Notes under the pieces: model-generated | Databases searched by the model: none | What the model was told of the DNA's origin: nothing | What the model saw: only the letters and a program-made list of their open reading frames with translations | Shown here: positions 26,037 through 33,899 of the stretch, one piece after another | Position numbering within the stretch: the first letter of the stretch is position 1 | Layout: every line of letters starts with the position of its first letter | Assembly: GCA_964019695.1 (NCBI GenBank) | Contig: OZ026515.1 | Coordinates: forward strand, 35,604,994-35,668,993 | Direction of reading: 5' to 3' | Length of the DNA stretch: 64,000 bases | Source: Loripinus fragilis | Lineage: Eukaryota; Mollusca; Bivalvia; Lucinida; Lucinidae | Made by a program: the position numbers and the translations under genes

Positions 26037-26825
26037 TTCTCTATAATGAAATATGCATGTATTACTTTATAACTTTCTGAGCGCGAGTTTCATTGAAGCT
26101 TTATAAGCTATTCACATATATTGTACAACTTATACCTGAAACAGGAAATGACTTTCATTTAAGCTTTAAGCTTACTGTCAAATCATGTATCCATTGACAA
26201 TGTATATATTGCATGAGTGTAGAATATTTCAATTAAATATTGTTTAAACTAATTGATCCGTAATTCAATCATTTTTGCTTGACTATTGAGGTCTTATAAT
26301 GTAAATCTTCTTTATATTGCAGTCATTACCTTTGTAGTATGCTGCAAAACTGCCACCTTTTTCAATACCATTTTCACAGTTTAGCCTGAAAAATTGAATA
26401 ACAAAAATAAATAAATGACATAATAGTGACCAAACTTTAGTTAAGAGTGAGTAACGAAAATTTAATTTTCTTATTTCTCGACCAAAACATATGTTATGGG
26501 TACTCAAAAGAACCGTCTTAATGAGACGGTTCTTTTGAGCATCCAAAACATATGTTAAAATTGATGGGTAAGAAAATATTTACAATTTTACGCTGAAAAT
26601 GTTTGTTTATCTAAACCTGTGCATGATAATACACACACAAAACATTGTAAATGAAAAAGAAAAACAGATTTGGTTCAAATTTCAAACCATTTTAATGATG
26701 AAAATGTGAAAAACGGTTAAACAAAGTATAACGCTTGATACTTGATGTATCCAACTTACTTGAATGCCTCAAGGACTTTCTCAAACCCTGGTGCCACAAA
26801 ACATTCTGGATCCATCTCTATTGGA
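11517..26825 (-). CDS. Beta-lactamase-like serine hydrolase gene, copy A (exons 1-7 seen)
   Basis: Seven exons read on the minus strand in this order: 26825-26760, 26385-26330, 24958-24823, 22518-22419, 18654-18549, 13818-13696, 11689-11517. Every junction has AG/GT borders and the phases (2,1,2,0,1,1,0) join without a stop. The product matches the class C beta-lactamase / EstB-like esterase family of animals: the SxxK nucleophile region is seen as FYSSTKA in exon 3, and the second-motif tyrosine as KFGYHPV in exon 6. In this family the serine forms an acyl-enzyme with an ester or amide; the substrate of the animal proteins is not settled. The last part with the HPGAGGQ motif is missing here and would lie left of the window if present. 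A further 5' exon is likely, since exon 1 opens with an acceptor. Confidence 0.85.
12060..12770. mobile_element. TA-flanked DNA transposon, non-autonomous, present only in copy A
   Basis: Inverted ends TACTCAGAAAAACAATTGAA and its complement close a 711-base segment with TA at both borders, the target preference of Tc1/mariner elements. The copy B intron (about 60595-60615) lacks it. An open stretch at 12208-12510 has no recognisable transposase signature. Confidence 0.82.
12780..13220. repeat. Intron segment with three copies in the window
   Basis: Close relatives are at 60605-61000 (same direction, copy B intron) and at 46870-47345 (reversed). The two same-direction copies are explained by the gene duplication. 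The reversed one shows that the segment also exists outside the gene pair, so it may be an interspersed element. It carries an AT-dinucleotide run at 13073-13091. Confidence 0.7.
13696..13818 (-). CDS. Copy A exon 6, intact second-motif Tyr
   Basis: A 123-base exon reading [20 protein letters not shown] and on to DEFAKPLG. The Tyr in FGYH stands where class C enzymes have the Tyr of their YxN motif. Acceptor AACAG and donor GTAAGC; phase 1 to phase 1. Its paralogue is 62640-62762. Confidence 0.9.
13975..14330. mobile_element. Single arm of the fold-back element family
   Basis: One arm with the inner GATAAAATGC...CATTTTATCTC hairpin and the TTATTGAATTAAT border. The paralogous arm in copy B is split: 62935-63015 and 63700-63930. 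Confidence 0.65.
14732..15757. repeat. Local tandem duplication, two units of about 470 and 560 bp
   Basis: Unit 1 (14732-15199) and unit 2 (15200-15757) share long runs such as GGGGCTGCATTCTC, ACAATAAAACCCTATACAGC and CATGCTCAGTTTTTC. Unit 2 carries about 80 extra bases (about 15568-15650). No coding character is seen. It sits inside intron 5 of copy A. Confidence 0.85.
16045..16125 (-). repeat. tRNA-like SINE head or tRNA pseudogene
   Basis: The minus strand reads GGCCTAGTGGTTAGCG (A-box-like) and, about 35 bases on, GGTCGATTCCC (B-box-like). The acceptor ends do not pair well, so I do not call a functional tRNA. Confidence 0.5.
16230..17205 (+). pseudogene. Penelope-like reverse transcriptase remnant (copy 1)
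   Basis: Readable pieces in several frames give [16 protein letters not shown], then [20 protein letters not shown] (RT motif A region), IPMGSNCA (motif B region), and the tail block [17 protein letters not shown]. Frame changes occur before motif A and at the VDK/Q junction near 16782. The YxDD catalytic box is lost; only RRHYD remains nearby. The element type is inferred from motif style and from the second copy at 55860-57400. Confidence 0.75.
17270..17735 (+). repeat. Tail repeat associated with the Penelope-like family
   Basis: Nearly the same 430 bases recur at 34095-34525, with fragments at 22605-22845 (reverse), 27850-27930 (reverse), 35190-35305 and 52388-52606 (reverse). Here it follows the RT remnant directly, so it is probably the terminal repeat or 3' UTR of that element. 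Landmarks are AAGCCGGTTTAAGC and GATTGTATCGATTCCTGATC. Confidence 0.72.
18090..18185. repeat. Short hairpin MITE, GCAAACAGTG family
   Basis: Arms read CAGTGAAGACCCAGATG and its near complement ending in CACTGTTTGC. Relatives are at 33108-33200, 38066-38145 and 48405-48485, and the same hairpin is embedded in the larger elements at 18997-19500 and 61646-62153. Confidence 0.65.
18220..18425 (-). mobile_element. tRNA-derived SINE
   Basis: On the minus strand the head reads GCAGTGGCTCAATGGTAGAG (A box) and GGGTTCAAGCC (B box), followed by a body containing CTTAGTACTGG and ending GGACGTAAAG. The same body occurs at 35970-36145 and 36740-36900. Confidence 0.7.
18549..18654 (-). CDS. Copy A exon 5
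   Basis: A 106-base exon beginning [20 protein letters not shown] and ending EPWWTPG, corresponding to the family's HQAGL...PxWEPGTxxGYH region. Acceptor TTTGTAG and donor GTTTCT (weak but with GT). A TA-flanked MITE begins only about 20 bases upstream of the acceptor, so the branch point must be very close or inside MITE sequence. Confidence 0.85.
18675..18900. mobile_element. TA-flanked palindromic MITE, copy 1 of 3
   Basis: Ends CTGTCCTGC and GCAGGACGG are inverted and bordered by TA (18673-18674 and 18901-18902). The whole element is a near palindrome with GAGTGACAGTGACGTCA and its complement. Other copies are at 40221-40438 and 60206-60431. It lies about 20 bases from the acceptor of copy A exon 5. 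Confidence 0.85.
18997..19500. mobile_element. About 500-bp TIR element, related to 61646-62153
   Basis: Shares, in opposite direction, long runs with 61646-62153, for example CTGGGCGTGGTTCGGC and CCACGCCTCATTTTCAGC. The terminal repeat is decayed at the right side. A CAGATCAGAC...GTCTAATCTGG hairpin sits in the middle. Confidence 0.7.
19850..20105. repeat. Interspersed repeat with (TAA)n, copy 1 of 2
   Basis: Matches 26995-27250: AGCTACCAAGCCAGCATTCA, a GCCATTTAAATGGCG palindrome, TGATGGCCCGCT, and an end in TCTGGATC-GCGCATG. The TAA run at 20001-20053 replaces an A-rich run of the second copy. Confidence 0.75.
20729..20870. repeat. Hairpin element with 50-60 bp arms
   Basis: CAGTTATTGACTTCAAT...GGTAGACATAAGGATTTAT is mirrored almost perfectly by ATAAATCCTTATGTCTACC...ATTGAAGTCAATAACTG, with a short central GGCCTAGCGGCC palindrome. 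Confidence 0.85.
20938..21245 (+). mobile_element. tRNA-derived SINE, full length with AAAC tail
   Basis: The head has GCGTAGCGCAGTCGGTAACG (A box region) and GCGAGTTCAATCCC (B box), followed by a body and ending in GGGACGTAAAGCAACAAAAC and an (AAAC)n tail. This layout of a Pol III promoter head, body and simple tail is diagnostic of a SINE; the open frame across it is not a protein. Confidence 0.82.
21765..22290. mobile_element. Fold-back arm interrupted by a nested MITE
   Basis: The arm of the fold-back family (AAAGAGATAAATTTCGAGAC...AGGAGCACGAATGTTAGAT) resumes after 22231 with TGACGTCATGTGATAAA. The nested element is listed separately at 22001-22231. Confidence 0.6.
22001..22231. mobile_element. 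About 230-bp MITE, copy 1 of 2
   Basis: Ends TATGGGCATCGACGCGACAA and TTCGCGTCGAGACCCA are inverted. The interior holds GGCGCTGATCAGTCTGCGC. The second copy is at 44231-44475, and an interior fragment occurs at about 25095-25150. Confidence 0.75.
22419..22518 (-). CDS. Copy A exon 4
   Basis: A 100-base exon encoding [20 protein letters not shown] followed by [13 protein letters not shown]. The [14 protein letters not shown] block is one of the best-conserved parts of the family. Acceptor TTTCAG and donor GTAAGT; ends in phase 0. Confidence 0.9.
22605..22845 (-). repeat. Penelope-associated tail repeat, fragment
   Basis: Reverse-direction match to 17440-17720 (GATCAGGAATCGATACAATC, GTGACAAAATCACAG, GAGCCAAGAGGTCAGCCC). 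Confidence 0.75.
22846..23850. other. Intron 3 sequence, nothing recognised
   Basis: A+T-rich DNA within copy A intron 3. Open frames here have no family resemblance and no coding periodicity that I can see. Confidence 0.4.
23853..24228. mobile_element. About 370-bp inverted-end element with TTTTCGCG motifs
   Basis: The left end has AAATTTTCGCGGTC...ATTTTATTTTCGCGAA and the right end is its approximate complement, TTCGCGAAAATAAGCCCTCG...CGAAAATTTACAGTA. The interior is non-coding. Confidence 0.6.
24713..24812. repeat. Hairpin element of 100 bp
   Basis: TTATACCATG...GTACGTAAGATAATCCAC pairs with GTGGATTATCTCCACGTAC...CATGGTATAA around a GCTAAAGC loop. It lies about 10 bases beyond the donor side of exon 3. 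Confidence 0.8.
24823..24958 (-). CDS. Copy A exon 3, carries the SxxK nucleophile
   Basis: A 136-base exon that reads [20 protein letters not shown] and continues to [18 protein letters not shown]. The serine and lysine of SSTK are the catalytic pair of the class C / penicillin-binding-protein fold. WGGxAD is a further family landmark. Acceptor TTTACAG and donor GTGAAG. Confidence 0.88.
25375..25440. repeat. GAACCGTCTC hairpin family, decayed copy
   Basis: GTACTCAAAAGAACCTTCTC-AATGAGATGG is the family hairpin with the second arm decayed. The flanking TTAGTTAAGAGTG-GTAACG also flanks the 26487 copy, so the unit is larger than the hairpin. Confidence 0.65.
25553..25567 (+). repeat. Poly-G run
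   Basis: Fifteen G residues in a row; the true length is unreliable in assembled sequence. Confidence 0.8.
25970..26032 (+). repeat. (CT)n microsatellite
   Basis: Slightly interrupted CT dinucleotide run of about 60 bases in intron 2. Confidence 0.9.
26330..26385 (-). CDS. Copy A exon 2
   Basis: A 56-base exon encoding [19 protein letters not shown], which matches the family block that reads EREGAAxxVYxxGxLVVDL. Acceptor TTTCAG and donor GTAATG; phase 2 in, phase 1 out. Confidence 0.83.
26487..26552. repeat. GAACCGTCTC hairpin family, best copy
   Basis: ACATATGTTATGGGTACTCA and AAGAACCGTCTTAATGAGAC continue into the mirrored arm with only three mismatches over about 33 base pairs and almost no loop. 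Relatives: 11325-11405, 25375-25440 and 52813-52873. Confidence 0.85.
26760..26825 (-). CDS. Copy A exon 1 (first recognised)
   Basis: Encodes [20 protein letters not shown] and two more residues, the usual N-terminal block (VAPGFEPV...) of the family. It is preceded by TTTCAG and followed by the donor GTAAGT. The first base completes a codon from an upstream exon that I could not identify; alternatively the internal Met is used as the start. Confidence 0.8.
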
Positions 26826-26994
26826 CTGAAATGATAAACAAGTTGTCCTTTGCTGATAGTGTATACCTTTTTCTTTTATGTGAACGTAGGAAATGTAGTA
26901 TGAGAAATAGTAATAACAGTCATGACACTTTATATGTAAGAACGCATTGTCGGACAGGGATCCGGAACCCCCCTGGAAAATCGTAAAAATATAG

Positions 26995-27250
26995 GGTTTC
27001 TTAGCAATACTGGTACGGATCCCCTTAAAAATCACAGAGCTACCAAGCCAGCATTCAATGTAGGGCCGTCAAGTTATCGGCACGCAAGAGAAACGCCATT
27101 TAAATGGCGTTTCGCTGGCGGGCCGATGATGGCCCGCTAATAGTGGTATTTTGATCCTTCCTCCTCTCGTCAACTAAATAAACAAAAACAAAAAAAAAAC
27201 GTTGTCAAAGTTGGACCCCCCTCTGACAAAACGTTCTGGATCTGCGCATG
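26995..27250. repeat. Interspersed repeat, copy 2 of 2
   Basis: Partner of 19850-20105. The central ACGCCATTTAAATGGCGT palindrome is better kept here. An A-rich run stands where copy 1 has (TAA)n. Confidence 0.75.
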
Positions 27251-28202
27251 GAACGATTCGTTCTATGATGCTATGTTAGAAAGATTCGTTCTATTGTATT
27301 TGGCCGTGTACTACGGGTACTGCATGAATACAGTTGAATACTACGATGAATAGGTTGCTACTGAATATCATTGGAAGGACAGTCCTTCAACATTCTTTAC
27401 ATTAAGAAGACATTACACTTGGGACCTTATTGGAGACAATTCTATTTGTATCAAATGATGGTTTGGATTGAAATACATCTGTCATCATACTAAAACATAA
27501 GCTTTAAGCTAATATTTGAAGTGACTGTTTAAATCAATCTCATTTGGTCTAAACTTATCAGCTTTGTTTTAAATGCTTAAACTTAATTCATTGTTATTGT
27601 TGCGTAACTTTATAATGGCAATGATATGATAAAATGTAAACTTGTTGTCAAAACCCAATATTAAAAGTGTAAACAGAAGAATGAAAAGGGTATGTGCCCT
27701 AATTATTCGAGTACCTTGACTCCTTACTATATCTGTCCTATTTTTTACAAGTTAATTGATGACCTTTTTAAGTGTCTTTAATTTTGTGACAGAATGGAAA
27801 ACAGGGTAGAGCTTGATCTGGACTTAAACTGTTTGTTAAAGTAAGAAAGTCGGCAAATATCAGGAATTAACACAATCAAGTACCACACCAGACCCAGGAT
27901 ACCACATGAGAAAGTGACAAAATCACAAGCCTGCTTGTCTGAATATTTGGGGGAATTACAGTAGCCTCGTTACTTTTTGATCCCACCTTATCTGACACAT
28001 TGTCTAGCGCATGATATTTTGATACTTATCGCATATATCCTAAAGTCTCGTTTTAATGCATGCGAGGCTAGAGGTTTGAATGAGCTTGAGTATTCATCTA
28101 TATCCATAATTTGTGTATGAGATCGCAAACTCACCTGAGCCTTCGCTGGTTGAAATCATTACCACAATCACGTGTACTGGCTTTATTATATAGCACTTAA
28201 TT
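27251..28202. other. Gene-free stretch upstream of copy A exon 1
   Basis: A short Penelope-tail fragment at 27850-27930 is the only recognised item. The promoter and first exon of copy A could be here but I see no convincing TATA box or start. Confidence 0.4.
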
Positions 28203-28371
28203 ATGAAATTTTCGATGTTTGAATGCAATGAATTAGTCGAAAATTGTTTTCCCTTGTTTTGCTATGCTCCGATAGGTAAGTAGCCGTGTTAAGAAACCAC
28301 GAGAAAGTTGAGTTTAAGATTTGAAATAATCATTTAGCTGTGGAACGACTGACTAGACAGACGTGTTTTAT
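28203..28371 (+). repeat. Split direct repeat A1
   Basis: Starts ATGAAATTTTCGATGTTTGA, ends AGACAGACGTGTTTTAT; no difference from A2 was seen over 169 bases. Confidence 0.9.
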
Positions 28372-29090
28372 CGAGAAGAACTATGTCGTTAGATAGTACA
28401 CTACGGACAGTGAATAACGGACATGTACAGAATTGACATCGGTGGAAATTTGAGGGAACTGTTGTTTGATCCAGCAGAAGTTCAAAAGCCATAGGCCAAA
28501 GTATTGGTTATTCTGATTCTGTTAATCAACGTATGTGGGGTGGGGCAGGTCAGGCCCCAGGAACATTTCTTGAACAGAGATACACACACACATCGGTGCA
28601 CCAGCTTTGGTTCCTTTTGAGCTTATTCAGACATAACAGTCGTACAACGAGGTATCGTCGGAACTGGTTTTGCTTGTAGTGAGGCGAACAGCATCGGAAG
28701 AAAATGCCCTTTCACCAAGAACGAACTACCAGAGAAATGAGACCTTCTCTATGGAAGATTCAAAGCCCATGGAATTTTAAGATGAGTATTGCATTTTTCA
28801 TTTTGAAAAAATGAATAAATAATTAAAATCTGAACGGGGCCAACTATCATATTGATTTTGGCAGGTTCAAGACAATCCAAGTTGGGTGAAATTCAATACC
28901 ATAAAATTATGTCTGATTTTAAAAGAAGGTTCATTTGTACATGAAGCAGTTTATGATATTTTGGAAAAGATCTGATTTAAAAATGTGAAAATGTTTTGTT
29001 GTAATTTCAATAAATGCTTCAGTTCAAAATAATGGCAAAAGAGGTTGCTTGATAAAGGTTTTATACCAAGAGCTAGTTTGAAAATGTTTA

Positions 29091-29851
29091 TTGGGGCCAG
29101 TACATATTTTGGAGTCGCTTGGGACCGTTTTGAACTCTGTGGGGTTTTCTTTTAGCATACCTCAAGACAGATTGATAAGGGAAAGTCTTTGTTGCGAGAT
29201 ATACGCCAGTACTGGGTGGATCCCTGTTACGAAAGATGCCAGCTTTGTGGCGTCAAAATATTATATGAGTATAGTTATAGGATCTGTTTCGCAAATTATG
29301 ACAAGGTACATTAGTATTGACATAAATAAGGCGAGCCCATGAATTTTCTTCATTATGGTTTCCCAAGAGAGCCTTAAACTGTATCCTTCTGGGAAAAGAC
29401 AAGTTTCCTCAAATGTACTTAGTCTTCATATTCAATAGACATATTGATGTGTTTGTACGTTAAACGAGATGCCGTATGGCTCCTGTGCTAAAAAAGCTTT
29501 AAAATTTCTGATTGAAGTGGTCGTGTGATGTATATTAGAGTTTTACAGTCACTAAATCAAATTTTGAGCAAGCATAGTGCAAATGCTTCACAGAAATTGG
29601 CATAGTACATAAAGGATATATTAATCCAGAATTGCAAGATTTAGCCATGCAGTTTTTTCAGATTTTCGTCAGGCATACCATTTATTTAAAAATCGTTTGG
29701 CTGCCGTGGATATTTTGGATAGAGTAGATTATTTATCATACGTCTCAGAAAGATATGACTGAGGGTTATCTTGTGATATGTTAGGCTTGAGTAAGCGGGG
29801 AGTTTTAGAAATTGAATATTTTGTATCAGAACAAGATACTTAATTGGCATT

Positions 29852-29905
<54 letters not shown>

Positions 29906-30070
29906 TGTAGCGAACGCATTTACGTTTTGTTGTAGGACTAGAATGTTTTGTACTTTTTATCTCACCTATTACTTTGGTCACTAGAATGTTAAGAAAAGCG
30001 GAGAGGTGCAAGGCTAAATGCGTTTTATTATTTCCAGAGTGTAATCGGTCAACCTTTGGCATAAAGAAGG
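29091..30070 (+). pseudogene. RNase H-side fragment of the DIRS/Ngaro-type polyprotein
   Basis: The first part reads SLGTVLNSVGFSFSIPQDRL and later SIVIGSVSQIMTRYISIDIN, a style typical of the region after RT motif E in DIRS-type elements. After frame changes, 29640-29850 gives RLAAVDILDRVDYLSYVSER and GVLEIEYFVSEQDT (equivalent to the family's VDRFASxxN block), and about 29990-30060 gives ERCKAKCVLLFPECNRSTF. A (TAA)n run at 29851-29904 interrupts the block. It is clearly non-functional. Confidence 0.72.
29851..29904 (+). repeat. (TAA)n microsatellite inside the retroelement
   Basis: About 17 uninterrupted TAA units. It splits the RNase H-like block. Confidence 0.92.
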
Positions 30071-30204
30071 AAACATGCATTCTTTCATAGAACATTTGAT
30101 GTATTTGCCTAAAGAGAAGCAGGTTTACATACCATACTTAAATGGGGTTGATATGTTTCGTAATGCAAATTTAACATCTAATACGGGTTATACTTGTAAA
30201 ATGT

Positions 30205-31215
30205 TGAAGACAATGCGTGGTAGTCTCGCTTCGTTAAGCGGTTATGGGGTATGCCTTAAAAAATTGCTATTGGCTGTTTTTGGCGAATAGGTTGTATGGG
30301 CGGGTATCGGCTCATTCTATAAATTAAGCATTTAACACATTTGTTATACTTTTATATTTTTGAAGCCATCGTTTAGAGGTTGTCTCGCTTCGTTAAGCGG
30401 CTATGGTGCATGCCTTTCTATTTGCTGGTATCGGCAATTATGTAGTATGTGCGTGTATCGGCGCATCAACATTCAGCATATTTGTTATACTTGTAAATAT
30501 TAAAGACATCGAGTAGGAGTTGTCTCGCTTAGTTAAGCGGTTATGGCGTATGCCTTTATATTTGCTGGTATCGGCGAATAGGTCATGTATGCGGGTATCA
30601 GTGCATATGGCTAAAACATTAACATGTTATATGTTGTTATACTTTTGATTTTTTAAAGATAATGTGTAGGAGTTGTCTCGCTTTGTGAAGGGTTTATGGC
30701 ATATGCCTTTCTATTTGCTGGTATAGGCGAATATGTCTCAGTGTGTGCGGGTACCAGTGCATATGGTTTAAAAATTAACATATATGTTGTTATACTTTTC
30801 AATTTTTTAAGACAATGTGTAGGAGTTGTCTCGGTTTGTGAAGGGTTTATGGCGTATGCCTTTCTATTTTCTGGTATAGGCGAATATGTCATGTGTGCGG
30901 GTATCAGTGCATATGGTTTAAAAATTAACATGTTATATGTTATACTTTTTTAATTATTTAAGACAATGTGTAAGAGTTGTCTCGCTTTGTGAAGGGTTTA
31001 TGGCGTATGCCTTTCTATTTGCTGGTATAGGCGAATATGTCGTGTGTGCGGGTACCAGTGCATATGGTTTAAAAATTAACATGTTATATGTTATACTTTT
31101 TAATTTTTAAGACAATGTGTTAGAGTTGTCTCGCTTTGTGAAGGGTTTATAGCGTATGCCTTTCTATTTGCTGGTATCGGCGAATATCGGTGCATATGTT
31201 TTAAAATAGCCTACT
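30205..31215 (+). repeat. Satellite of about 150 bp, seven units
   Basis: Units start near 30217, 30378, 30518, 30671, 30825, 30977 and 31125 (steps of 161, 140, 153, 154, 152 and 148). Each has GTTGTCTCGCTT, TATGGCGTATGCCTTTCTAT, TTGCTGGTAT, GTGTGCGGGTA and a run of about 40 A+T-rich bases. Units 4-7 are most alike, the first two most diverged. The first unit overlaps the end of a readable retroelement frame (ending in SLASLSGYGV), so the unit seems to derive from the element itself. Confidence 0.9.
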
Positions 31216-32306
31216 GTTTTTGAAAATACACACTGATTATTAAAATGACTGACTGACGTTAAGGTAGCTTACAAAGAGAAGACCAGGATTATAATTCCTC
31301 TGAAGTGAATTCTTATCTGAATCTGCTCTTTGAAGCGATTGTGTTATTCAATATTTGTATACCTACGGCGACGTTGGTCTGAGAGGTAATCGACGTCGAT
31401 ATAACGTTTGTTTGAGACGTCATGAGTCTGCTTAGCGTTTGCGTGCATTTGATAGAGTGAGGTGAACTGGAAACGGTACAGGGGCTATTTAGGGTGATAA
31501 TACGTTTATTTTTTTCAGAGCCTTGCAGTTAAAATAGAGAAGCTACTTGGCGTCACGGCGGACAAGGGTCTCCCTGCTATCTGAGTTACTCATAAAGAAA
31601 GAGCTGATAGAACGAATGCATCCTATAAACGAGGATTTAACCGTTGAAGAAGTTATTGACTTGAAGTAAGGATGTGTTTGCCACCTCGGTGTGTCATATG
31701 GCTTTATATATTAGTATATCTCATTCAGTCTGCTAATACTGAATTCAGAGTCCCTTAACAAACGCATATTACAGTATTAAGGGTGATAGCCTATTCGGAT
31801 CGAACTGTTAAAATTGAAATGCAGCGAGGTGGCGTTTAATAGTGTATACATACATGAGTATGTTTATTATATTGTCTAATTAGACAGACAAATACAGAGA
31901 CGGTACATGGATTCTAATAGCAAGAAATAGTACAATAATTTTCCGTCTTTGAAACTGGAGTGATATTTCCTATGGGCAAATATTGCCAACGATTCAGATA
32001 TTTAAATTATTTCTCATCTGAGTGCAACCAAAACTGGTAATAGAGTAAGCAAAGAAAAAAAAAAAAAATGTCATATAGTAAAATGAAATATTAGATCTTG
32101 TAACCACAACACTGGTTTGAATCAGTACTGTTTGCACTCATTGAGATCTGGTTGTGACTGATGTATTCATGACAGATTTTTCAAGCGTCAAGGTATAGAT
32201 CAGCCATGGACGGTTATATAAAGACTCCGTAGACGAAAGGTTAATAGTTTCTCAGTCATTTTGAGCTTAATAACAGTATTGCAACATTTCAGCCCGTTCT
32301 TTTAGC
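31216..32306 (+). other. Interior of the retroelement between satellite and B1
   Basis: No tyrosine recombinase motif is readable. A short coding-like piece at about 31600-31665 (ELIERMHPINEDLTVEEVID) is open but not assigned. Confidence 0.4.
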
Positions 32307-32403
32307 TTCAGTCGGTCGGTAGTTCCAGCGGCTTATACCAAAAAATAAGATTTTTGTTCTTGTTGTATTTATAGCTATCGGAGGTGGTGTTGCAAGGGAA
32401 ATG
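32307..32403 (+). repeat. Split direct repeat B1
   Basis: Starts TTCAGTCGGTCGGTAGTTCC, ends TTGCAAGGGAAATG; no difference from B2 was seen over 97 bases. Its last three bases are the first three of A2. Confidence 0.9.
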
Positions 32404-32569
32404 AAATTTTCGATGTTTGAATGCAATGAATTAGTCGAAAATTGTTTTCCCTTGTTTTGCTATGCTCCGATAGGTAAGTAGCCGTGTTAAGAAACCACGA
32501 GAAAGTTGAGTTTAAGATTTGAAATAATCATTTAGCTGTGGAACGACTGACTAGACAGACGTGTTTTAT
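32401..32569 (+). repeat. Split direct repeat A2
   Basis: Exact partner of A1, 4198 bases downstream, and directly joined to B1. Confidence 0.9.
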
Positions 32570-32804
32570 TTAATCTGCATGTATATACATGTAGTATGCG
32601 ATAAGAGGGCTATAGGCATTAAGGTATTGGTTTCCTGTATATAGTAATGCATGCATCCTTCTTATCGTAGTTCAAAAGTCTGTAGAGTGTTCTGTCCAAG
32701 GGGCTGTTATGTGGTAGATAACTATGTATGCATTTAGATGTTTTAATAAACATCAAGAAAAGTTTCTTATGAAAGAAATGGAAAAGTTTACGGAAAATAT
32801 AAGG

Positions 32805-32901
32805 TTCAGTCGGTCGGTAGTTCCAGCGGCTTATACCAAAAAATAAGATTTTTGTTCTTGTTGTATTTATAGCTATCGGAGGTGGTGTTGCAAGGGAAAT
32901 G
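32805..32901 (+). repeat. Split direct repeat B2
   Basis: Exact partner of B1. A 235-base spacer separates it from A2. Confidence 0.9.
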
Positions 32902-33107
32902 CAGTTATCGTTTTTATCGACTACATTTAAGCTGTAGTTTAGCTTCATATTTTGCGTTATAATCAAGTTTATGTTAACTATTTTAAGACCAATTGAAATT
33001 TACATAAAATGATACAGTTAAGTCAGGATGGTCTATTGTATTTATTGAGGGCTTACAGGTTATAATTTCCAAAAATATATTATATTTTTTTCTCTGTAGA
33101 TCAGTTT

Positions 33108-33200
33108 AGTCTTAGCAAACAGTCAAGACCCTGATAAAATGCCGCCTTAAGCGGATTTCGTCTGGGTATTCACTGTTTACCATACTACCCGTTTAGGGGT
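33108..33200. repeat. Short hairpin MITE, GCAAACAGTG family
   Basis: TTAGCAAACAGTCAAGACCC and its mirrored arm ending in CACTGTTTACCAT, with an inner GCCGCCTTAAGCGGA palindrome. Confidence 0.7.
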
Positions 33201-33692
33201 TTCCAGTCCTCAAAGGTTTAAGACTGTAAATTTGATAACGCAAACAGTACGTGATTTTTTTTAAAAAAGGAAATAAAACTAGTACAATAATATGCTTACC
33301 TTTATTTCTTTAGTTGAAGATCTTTAATCATTTGGCCAAGTGATATGAGAAAATAAAACTACTCTGTGTTATCAGTCAATGTTCTTTTCCATGACCCTAG
33401 TCCACTAAATTATGTCAAAAAATAGCGTGGTTATTGTATTACCGGTATTACAACATTATGGATACATGCATGCCATTAAGGGACTATCATCATTTACCTC
33501 AGTCAAAGCAACCAGCTCTCTACTCCCGGGCCAATCTGAACTGCCTCGGCCAATTCCGTGGAATCAGACCTCGGATGTAAATCGAGGATCTACTTTCGAT
33601 AACGTGACAATGACGTCACAGAAACTATGCCAACACAATAACAAGTGTGATTGCAGCGAAACAAACGGTTATAAATAAAATTAATGTTATAA

Positions 33693-33724
33693 CAATAAAA
33701 TATCGCTATAGCGATATTTTATTG
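33693..33724. repeat. Perfect 32-bp palindrome
   Basis: CAATAAAATATCGCTA is followed directly by its exact reverse complement TAGCGATATTTTATTG. There is no loop and no mismatch. Confidence 0.95.
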
Positions 33725-33899
33725 AAAAAAAAAACATAACTTCATTTATTCTGTTGATAAAACGTTTTGGGTAATCAAAATAATGGATTTCAATAGGACT
33801 GAACCCACATGGTAGAGTACTATTTTCCATACGCTAGTTCTGGTTAATAAAATGCAGCTTTGTTCATACATAGTACTACACCCAAGGCTAATTATCGAA

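Larger units (their letters stand above)
28203..32901 (+). mobile_element. DIRS/Ngaro-type retroelement with split direct repeats, degraded
   Basis: Two pairs of exact direct repeats are arranged A1 (28203-28371), interior, B1 (32307-32403), A2 (32401-32569), B2 (32805-32901). The A pair (169 bases) and the B pair (97 bases) each look identical, and B1 overlaps A2 by the three bases ATG. This A1-interior-B1A2-B2 order is the split-direct-repeat signature of Ngaro/PAT-type tyrosine-recombinase retroelements. Interior reading on the plus strand agrees: a connection/RNase H-like region (29091-29860) of DIRS style. The RT core is mostly gone and no tyrosine recombinase is readable. A satellite occupies 30205-31215. 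No target duplication is expected for such elements and none is seen. Confidence 0.83.

Noticed and set aside
29686..30095. Minus-strand frames with poly-Ile or poly-Leu runs
   Set aside because: Translation of the (TAA)n run on the opposite strand of the retroelement relic.
30653..30953. Repetitive frames on both strands (MAYAFLFAGIGEYV...)
   Set aside because: The satellite unit is nearly a multiple of three, so frames stay open by chance; no start context or domain.
32619..32966. A 115-codon minus-strand frame
   Set aside because: It spans the exact B2 repeat and the spacer of the YR element on the antisense strand.
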